Below are positions 48,214 to 57,200 of a stretch of 64,000 nt of DNA, piece after piece (positions within the stretch are counted from its first letter, which is position 1; every line of letters starts with the position of its first letter). Under the pieces are notes generated by a model, which saw only the letters and a program-made list of their open reading frames with translations, ran no database searches and was not told the origin of the DNA. This DNA comes from Heterobilharzia americana (Eukaryota > Platyhelminthes > Trematoda > Strigeidida > Schistosomatidae), in contig OX104129.1 of NCBI GenBank assembly GCA_944470555.2, positions 81,676,820 to 81,740,819 of the forward strand, in the 5' to 3' direction. A program made the translations under genes and the position numbers.

Positions 48214-51200
48214 CATGCTGTAGTCTGGAAACAGTTAGAACACTTACCGATGAAAGGTTTTTCCAATCTAATAGTTCACTTAATCGTTCAGTACGATTTC
48301 GTAAAACAATACGTTGGCGTCGGGAATACTGACAGAATTCGATCAAGTACTAATTAAAAGGGAAAAATGAGAGACATGATATCTGTAACTGTAGCTAAGT
48401 TACTTTTTACTTAGAACATTAAAACTGTATGTAAATATACGCTAAAGCATGAATTCAACATTGTAAACATATTTCTATGTACAAACCTATGAGCGATACA
48501 GTTTAGTCAACTCATTTATTCGACTTAAAAAATGTACAAAAATATGAATTTTTAACAGATGTTATGCATGCATGGATGGAGGAAGCGAAATATGGAATTA
48601 ATAACACAACAGAATGTCAAGTTATTGAAATGTATATTATGTTACTACATACTTTACATCCAAAGACTTCTCTCAATGAAGAAAAATCTTTTCAATAAAC
48701 CACTGTGAGATTTCCATTCTAACTTGTTTTATGTCAACTTCCATAATTAGTCAAGAATTTGACAATCCTTTTGAGGTATGTGTGAAGAAAAAATCCAGTG
48801 GAATCAAACGACAAGATAGTGAAAATATAAATAATATGAGAAAAGAAGTCTACACAGACATATTTCAAACAAGCTACAATAAACTACAGTACTGCTAGCC
48901 TGTAGAAAATTGAAAAAGTATCCTCTGCTTTTCATCAAAAAGAATGTTCCAGTATTCCTGATCAAAATATGTAGTATCGAGCCAGACTATTACGATGAAG
49001 TTTCTCTAGAAAAACACAACGGAAAATCGATTGGTTTAATATTTTGCGGAAATCTCAGAAATCCCATTTCCAATTAACCATCACAATCAATTCACTAAAC
49101 TATAAGGCGGTCCACAGACACATCCATATTGAATCAATCTTCAAGAAAACGAAGATATTTCACAGCCACATTACCATAGATTTCTTAAGCAAGGAAACAA
49201 ACTGACCAAGTAGTTACTTCGGTGGAATCTTCGAAGTGTTTTTGATTCATAGTTGGGAAAGGATGAAAGTTTAGCTAATGTACCTAGTGCTTGATCTTCT
49301 CAGAGGTGCTCCAAGTGTACAGATATTATGATCAAGAGTTAGTTATTTCATGTCTCCGAATCTAGTTACGAAATATTCACCATCTTAACATGCAAAAGTT
49401 ACTATTTATAAAATGCAGCTAAAATGATATATGGATTCGGCACTGATTTGAGCACCCAGTTAGCTTCTGAGAACTGGAAAAGTAGACTTGAACGAAATCG
49501 AATCAAAATTCACTCAGCTACCTTGTGCGTATTCGTGAGGTAAGCAATGAGTCACACCTAGTGTATGAGGCCTAATGATACTACCTGGTTGCCCAAACCT
49601 AGGTAGGTGGAGCAATGTTTGAACCCATGATCCAATCATCAAAAGTCAACTTCCGAAAGCAATGAACAATTCCATAGGCTGAAACTGAAGAAAATAACGT
49701 CTTTTGTTGCATTGCATTTAGCTACCATTGCTCCCAATCACTCCTCGAGTCTGATCTTTATTCTGTTTGGAACTTGAACCAAGTAGTTCAATGCAAAATA
49801 AGTCAATAATTTAACGGAAAAATTTAATTTTTCGCTTTTTTTTCTTTCCGATAACCTGCATAATTCGTAATGGCTACAGATGATGATAAAAAAGAAAGAG
49901 AATTGATACAAAACTAAGATTAGTGAATGTTAAGCACAGTCAAATACCTGGCATTAACACATAGATTTCTATGAAAATACCTTAGTTAACTGTTGAATAC
50001 TTTCTTCACAACTTTGATAACGACGATCAACAATGTATATTCCGTAAGATTTAGGATCTTCTACGTGTTCTTCGATGAAGCAACCAAATCCAGAAAGATT
50101 TGTAGTTACAGAAGGAATACCCATTACGGTACATTCAGCTTCAAGAAATAAAGGAGAAACAATAGCTATGAATGTGGAATACTTAATGATCATCATGTTA
50201 TAAAACTCAAGCTAAAATGCTTTTCAGGTTGGTATTCACCATGGACTGACATCAGTTGGAGAAACATTGAAAAGCCGAGAGCACTGGGCACTTGTTTCGT
50301 CCTAGAATGGGATTCTTAAGCAGTGCACACTCATGACACCTCCCTAGGGGTCGAACCCGGGACCTTCAAGTTACGCGGCTAGTAGGTTACCATTGGGTCG
50401 GAATACAACGGTCCATTTTTCCTACTTCTGTCAATTGACGATACAGCGTGACTTCCAAATAATGCTATCGTTGAGTATCTGTCCTCATATCCCACTTGGT
50501 TAGCTCAACCGGTCAACGGTAAGGTGCTGGCCATGGAAAGTGAAGGTCCTAGGTGCACGCTGCTGAGGATTCCCCCAGTAGGATGAAACAGCTGCCTAGT
50601 GCTCCCAGTTTTCCAATGATTCTCTAACTGATGTCAGTCAATCAATAAATTCTCATACACTTCCATATTGAAAATATGTTTCACTGCTGTCATCTACGAA
50701 TCAATCTATTTTAAAAAATTCTACTCTCTTTGATACAATCAATAGGTTAAACTTTCAGTTTAGTGTATAGGTGTAGTCCGCACTGTAAACTACCTTCAAT
50801 ATACTAAATTTATACATTGAAAAAAAATACAATAATATTTCCATTCACATAATGAAAGGTTAAGTCTTGATGCTGTCTTTTTTCACCTGTATCGATATTT
50901 AGGCTAAGTTAGACTAAGTTCAGGTTACACGAAATTAATAAACCAATCACTTTCAGTAGTATTCATACCGCCTACACACTAAAAAATAAAACAATCTGTC
51001 AACAAAAAGAAAGACTGTTAGCTGTTTGTTTAACCTAATACAGACATAATTAATTCATAATGGGAAGATCAATGATGCCTTTAAAGCGAAGTGAAGACAC
51101 GAGTGAAACAACACTGTCTACTATCACCCATGATATTCCTGATTGTAGTCAACTACATTCGATCATGCAACAAACACTGAGGAGACGCAAGAGGGGGATA

Positions 51201-54200
51201 CGCTGGACCACCGAAAAGAACCTACAAGATTTCGGTTTCCCCAACGATCACTTATCTCTAATGTCTTGTGGCACAAACATGAAGATATACAGGCGAAAAC
51301 TAACAACTTAACAGAAGAGGCAGGGCACGGCAGCGCAGCGAAGACAGGACTTCAAGTGAATATAGAGAAGACAGAGGTGATAAAGATACTCAACCAACAA
51401 CAACAACAACAACTAACTCCAATCACCATCAACGGAAGTAACCTCCTTCACCTATATAGGCAGCACTCTCTCAACTACAGGTCGTGGTGGCACACACGAG
51501 GACGTCAAAGTCGGCCACGATACGAAAAACAGCAACACAGGCCTTCATTAGCCTGAAACCAGTGTGGAGATCTTCTGCACTCCACTCCACTCCACTCAGC
51601 CAGCACAAAGCGTCAACAACATCCGGATTCTCAACACCAACACCAGTCAAGTCAGTGCTTCTATGTGATCATTCAGAGACTTGGCGCATTACGAAAGGCA
51701 TTTCCAACAAACTACAGACATTCATCAACAACTGCCTACGCTGCCTCCTCACTGAAGCTCAGATCACATGGCCAGAATAATAAGAATAAGCAACAACGAA
51801 CTCTGGCCTACCAACGAACCAACCAACAACCTATCACCCAACAAATATGCAGAAGGAAGGAAGTGGAGATGGATTGGACTGGGCATACACTGAGAAGGCC
51901 AACTGGGGACATCACTTGTCACGACAGGTACTCGAGTGGAACCCCGATGGGAAGAGACCAGTTGGGCGTCTGAGGTGACGGTGACATGGGGGAGATGGTG
52001 TGAGGAAGAAATGGGAGGTTGTGGGCAGTCGTGGCGACGTGTTCAAAAGATTTCAGAGAAGAGAGTGCACTGGAGACGTGCTACTGAAGCTCTATGTTCC
52101 ATTAGGAACCCAAGGGATAAATAAATAAATAAATAATCATAATAATATAGGCATAATAAGCACTAAGTAAAGATAAATATTCATCTTACCTGGTGTATAA
52201 CCCCATGGTTCATAGTAAGAAGGAAATACACCTAAATGACAACCTCGTACAAACTCTTCATAATCCATTGGCAATAATGGATTAGTGGAACTCAAGAATT
52301 CAGGATGGAAAATTACCTTGTATGATGAAAAAGGAATAGGAAATTAAATAGAATGATATCATTCTCAAAAATCTAAACATTACTGTTTTACAATGTGTTT
52401 CATCTTAAATCGAAAAGATACGACTCAATCTTGATACAACCTTTTTGATAGAAAAAAAAGTTTACACATTATATAAACCCTATTGATCGTCTGTAGATGC
52501 TATCCAACAGAGAAAATATGCTCATACTTTTGAAAAAAAAAACGAATGAAATTCAGTAACTAACTATATACATGTTTGGGCAACTGATGATGAGGCCATA
52601 CGTATTGTGTGAAGGTTAATGACTGATCAAACCTCAGTAAGTGGAGCAGGGTTAGAACACATGGCCTATCGATTGAAAATCAACTACTCTTCAATCCAAT
52701 GAGACACAATTCCACTTGCCTATATACTTTCCAATAGTTTATATTTACAAGTTTAGCTCGGTAAGTTTTCTTCGGTGAATATTCTTTCAGTTAATGCTTT
52801 ACAAAATACAAGAGATGGTTTAGGGTCTTGTGATTGAATCTCCACTAGGTTACCAATCTACAATAGTCTTCTAGATTGGTATGTTCATTTGGGTTATCAA
52901 TCAAAGCGTGAATAACAGTCGCATTAAACACTAACAAAGAGAATGGTTACATATTAAATACCTCCATGTACTATGCAGAAAAGTTGGTAATCTATACCTT
53001 AAGTCATATGAATATTGTAGTTAGCCTTGACTGATCTCTGACTCTATATGAATGCAGTAGCGATCTGAAAATGGTACAAAACTAAATCTATCCGCTACTT
53101 ATATCAGTATCAATTACTTAAGAATGCTTATTAATCAATAAGAGGAGTTGTATTACCACCTTATGGAAGTGTGAACTGATATATCTTCGAGTATATTCAA
53201 TTATGATATGAGAGAAATTGAATAAATTATAAGAAATGAATTCAACAGGAAGATAAGAATAAGAACAGAAAATGTTAGACTTACCTTAACACGATCATGA
53301 CGATCGTTAAATAACTGACATCGACGTAAATTACACAGAACTAAATCAATATTATCTTGAACAACATTATGTGTACAAATGGGAGGTAAATTATTTCTCT
53401 GTGTAGCGTATATACAACGTTTAAGACGGTATATATCACCCTGAAGAAAAACAAAAGGAGAATTTCGATTAGATAGTAAGTATTGTAATGTGATCATCTT
53501 AAAAATTAAATTCATACAATGTAAATTTATGTATTAGTACCTGAGTTAGTAGATCTGATCCTTGGGGAATACGTCCACGTAAACAAACTTCGAATAAACG
53601 ATGTCCCATTTCACATTGAATTGAATTCACTGTTTCACGCAATTGCTTTACTATAGCTTGTGCACGAAAAGAATCAACATTGAAGCTATTTGTGTGCGCA
53701 GGAAAGATGAGAAAAGCCACAACAGTGACATCAACTTGAGCTTGCTGAAGTAAATTGAAAGTAATGCAGAGAAAAGTTGATCTTTCAAATTAAAAACAAT
53801 TATTCAAAAGGAAAACTAGAAAGTCTTAGAGAATATTTTGCTGCATAAAGTTACTATCTGTACCGAACATTTTGATTCAACATATTTAGCAGGGATAATC
53901 ACATTGTCTGGAAAAATTCAAATATATGTTAGCATAATATACAAATGAACATCATATTCGATAAGAAAATGCCTACTTGGAGCGATATCACTCCGATTTA
54001 TGAACGTTTATTTGCATCTGATTGCTTCTCGGAATAAAACGAGAAAGGATTTATCGCAAACATCTACCAATAGTATTGAAAGACACATGGTCAAGTAACG
54101 CTGTGATATATGATAAAAAAACACACTCCTTTTCTTGTTCGTTTAACAATAACACAACCGATTATTGGAAGATTAATACTCGATAATGAAGATCAGATAG

Positions 54201-57200
54201 CAACGAAGAACTCACTCTGGCAACGAAGCAACCAATAATAAATCACCCAACAAATATACAAAAAGTGGAGATGGATTGCACGTACACTGAGAAGACAATT
54301 AGGGGACATCACGTGTCAGGCCAGGCCCTCAAGTGGAACCCAAATAGGAAGCGACGAGTTGGGCGTAGGAGGCGAGGATGACATGTAGGAAATAGTATGA
54401 GGAAGAAATGAGAGCTTGTGGGCTGTCGTGGAGCCAGGTTCAAAAGTTTGCCGAGAACAGATTGCAATGAACGGGTGCAACTGAAGCCTTATTTTAAATT
54501 GGAAATCACGGGAAAAATAATGATAATAATATAATACCACTCAGTAGACAGTTGTAAACAGCATCGAACGAGAAGTATTTTAGAAACTGCTTCAACACTA
54601 TGAAATACCGCAAACCTTTATCAGCCTAATAACAACAACTATATGAAGACGCCACATGCCAAGTAATTCACAATGGGAAGGTCAATGATGCCTTTAAAGC
54701 GAAGTGAAGACACGAGTGAAACAACACTGTCTACTATCACCCATGATATTCCTGATTGTAGTCGACTACATTCGATCATGCAACAAACACTGAGGAGACG
54801 CAAGAGGGGGATACGCTGGACCACCGAAAAGAACCTACAAGATTTCGGTTTCCCCAACGATCACTTATCTCTAATGTCTTGTGGCACAAACATGAAGATA
54901 TACAGGCGAAAACTAACAACTTAACAGAAGAGGCAGGGCACGGCAGCGCAGCGAAGACAGGACTTCAAGTGAATATAGAGAAGACAGAGGTGATAAAGAT
55001 ACTCAACCAACAACAACAACAACAACTAACTCCAATCACCATCAACGGAAGTAACCTCCTTCACCTATATAGGCAGCACTCTCTCAACTACAGGTCGTGG
55101 TGACACACACGAAAAGACAGCAACATAGGCCTTCATTAGCCTGAAACCAGTGTGGAGATCTTCTGCACTCCACTCCACTCCACTCAGCCAGCACAAAGCG
55201 TCAACAACATCCGGATTCTCAACACCAACACCAGTCAAGTCAGTGCTTCTATGTGATCATTCAGAGACTTGGCGCATTACGAAAGGCATTTCCAACAAAC
55301 TACAGACATTCATCAACAACTGCCTACGCTGCCTCCTCACTGAAGCTCAGATCACATGGCCAGAATAATAAGAATAAGCAACAACGAACTCTGGCCTACC
55401 AACGAACCAACCAACAACCTATCACCCAACAAATATGCAGAAGGAAGGAAGTGGAGATGGATTGGACTGGGCATACACTGAGAAGGCCAACTGGGGACAT
55501 CACTTGTCACGACAGGTACTCGAGTGGAACCCCGATGGGAAGAGACCAGTTGGGCGTCCGAGGTGACGGTGACATGGAGGAGATAGTGTGAGGAAGAAAT
55601 GGGAGGTTGTGGGCAGTCGTGGCGACATGTTCAAAAGATTTCAGAGAAGAGAGTGCACTGGAGACGTGCTACTGAAGTTCTATGTTCCATTAGGAACCCA
55701 AGGGACAAATAGTAATAATAATAATAATAATAATAATAGACAGTTGCAAAGATGTGAAATGTGAAAGCAGAAAAGTCTAAGTATCCAATCACGAAGTATT
55801 GCTGAAGGATCTAAAATTGTCAAATGAATCGTTAAAGGTACGATCGTACCAGTCATAAGAAGTCCGAAATAAACCGAAAAATATATGCATAATTCAAATG
55901 AATTCATAACTAATGAACAAAAGAAAACTGAATGACTGGAAACGACATTAAAGAATAAAATGCCTAAATAGGTTATAATTAAACAAATAATATTCACACA
56001 CACACACACCTTTAAGTGATGATTAAGACGAGCCAGTGACTCAATAAATATATCAGCACCCTTGTTTTGAAATTCATAACGTCCAGCAATAAAAAAGTAT
56101 AGTGTTTTGTCCAAATCGAAATCATAATGTCTGTAGAAATAAACAAATTTTGAAGGTTATTGATAGTATAATAAAATTTCAAAATTAAATCAAGGGAATA
56201 TACTAACCCATAGAAATGTCCTTGAATGAACTGATTCAATTTTTCTTTTGCTAATGCATGACGATTTTGGAATTCATGAAGAGCAGCAAATTTAATCACA
56301 TTCAGACCATTTGGAGTGATAACATCTGGTTCTCTTCGTAAAAGATATTTACTTTCCAGACCAGTTATTTTACTCACGGTTGTAAATATATGTGCACAAT
56401 GAACACCAGCACGTTCAAGACAATAACGATGGTAAATATTACGGTCACCAGCTTCCTACAGAAATGTAGATAAGAAAGTGAAGTGTTAAAAAAAGGCATC
56501 AATAGTATTTTACAGAAAATTTGGTCGGAACCTGACTAAATAGTCTAATACATTCAACGGTATTCAGTGCATTATTATTCATTTCTCTTCATACCATACC
56601 ATACTTGAGAAGGCTTCAAGTGTTTAACCACCGTTGCCTTCGTAGTATACGCCGTATTCCATGGTGTCATCACGTAAGTAATGCAGAAGTCAGGTATAGA
56701 GTTTTAGGGAGAAGAGGTAAATCAGTAGACGAGGTTATAAACCTTCATCGATTGAGATGGTTGGGACAAGTACTACCTATACCTAGTCACCAATTGCCTC
56801 ATCACACAATGTTGGCTGAGGTGGGTCCAGGCTGGAAAAAGGCCCGAGGTGGCCAGACTAAAACATGGCATCAGTGTATGAAGTCTCTGACTGTTGGTTT
56901 GAGTCATGTGGGGCGATGCAGACTAGGTGGTTGTGGTCCGAGGGACAAGAGGAACCAGTGGTTGGAAACTCTAGGTGATATGGCTCAGAACCGATGTCAG
57001 TGGCGCAGATATATACACACATTATCCTCATCTTAACAACGCTATACCGAATCTCACCATTTTCTCATTCCTGTTTTCTTTCTTCTAGTACTTTATATTT
57101 CTTTTGACTGCATTCTCTTATTTTCATCTTTTACGTCCCTACCTTTCTACGTGATGTAGTGATATGAGGTGTGGCAACTCGGGCCGTTACGCAGTAATGC

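Noticed and set aside
51048..55736. Idea that the two RTE direct repeats share one 5' truncation point, implying segmental duplication
   Set aside because: Copy 2 extends further 5' to 54555 and has its own TSD and different tail, so it is a separate insertion.
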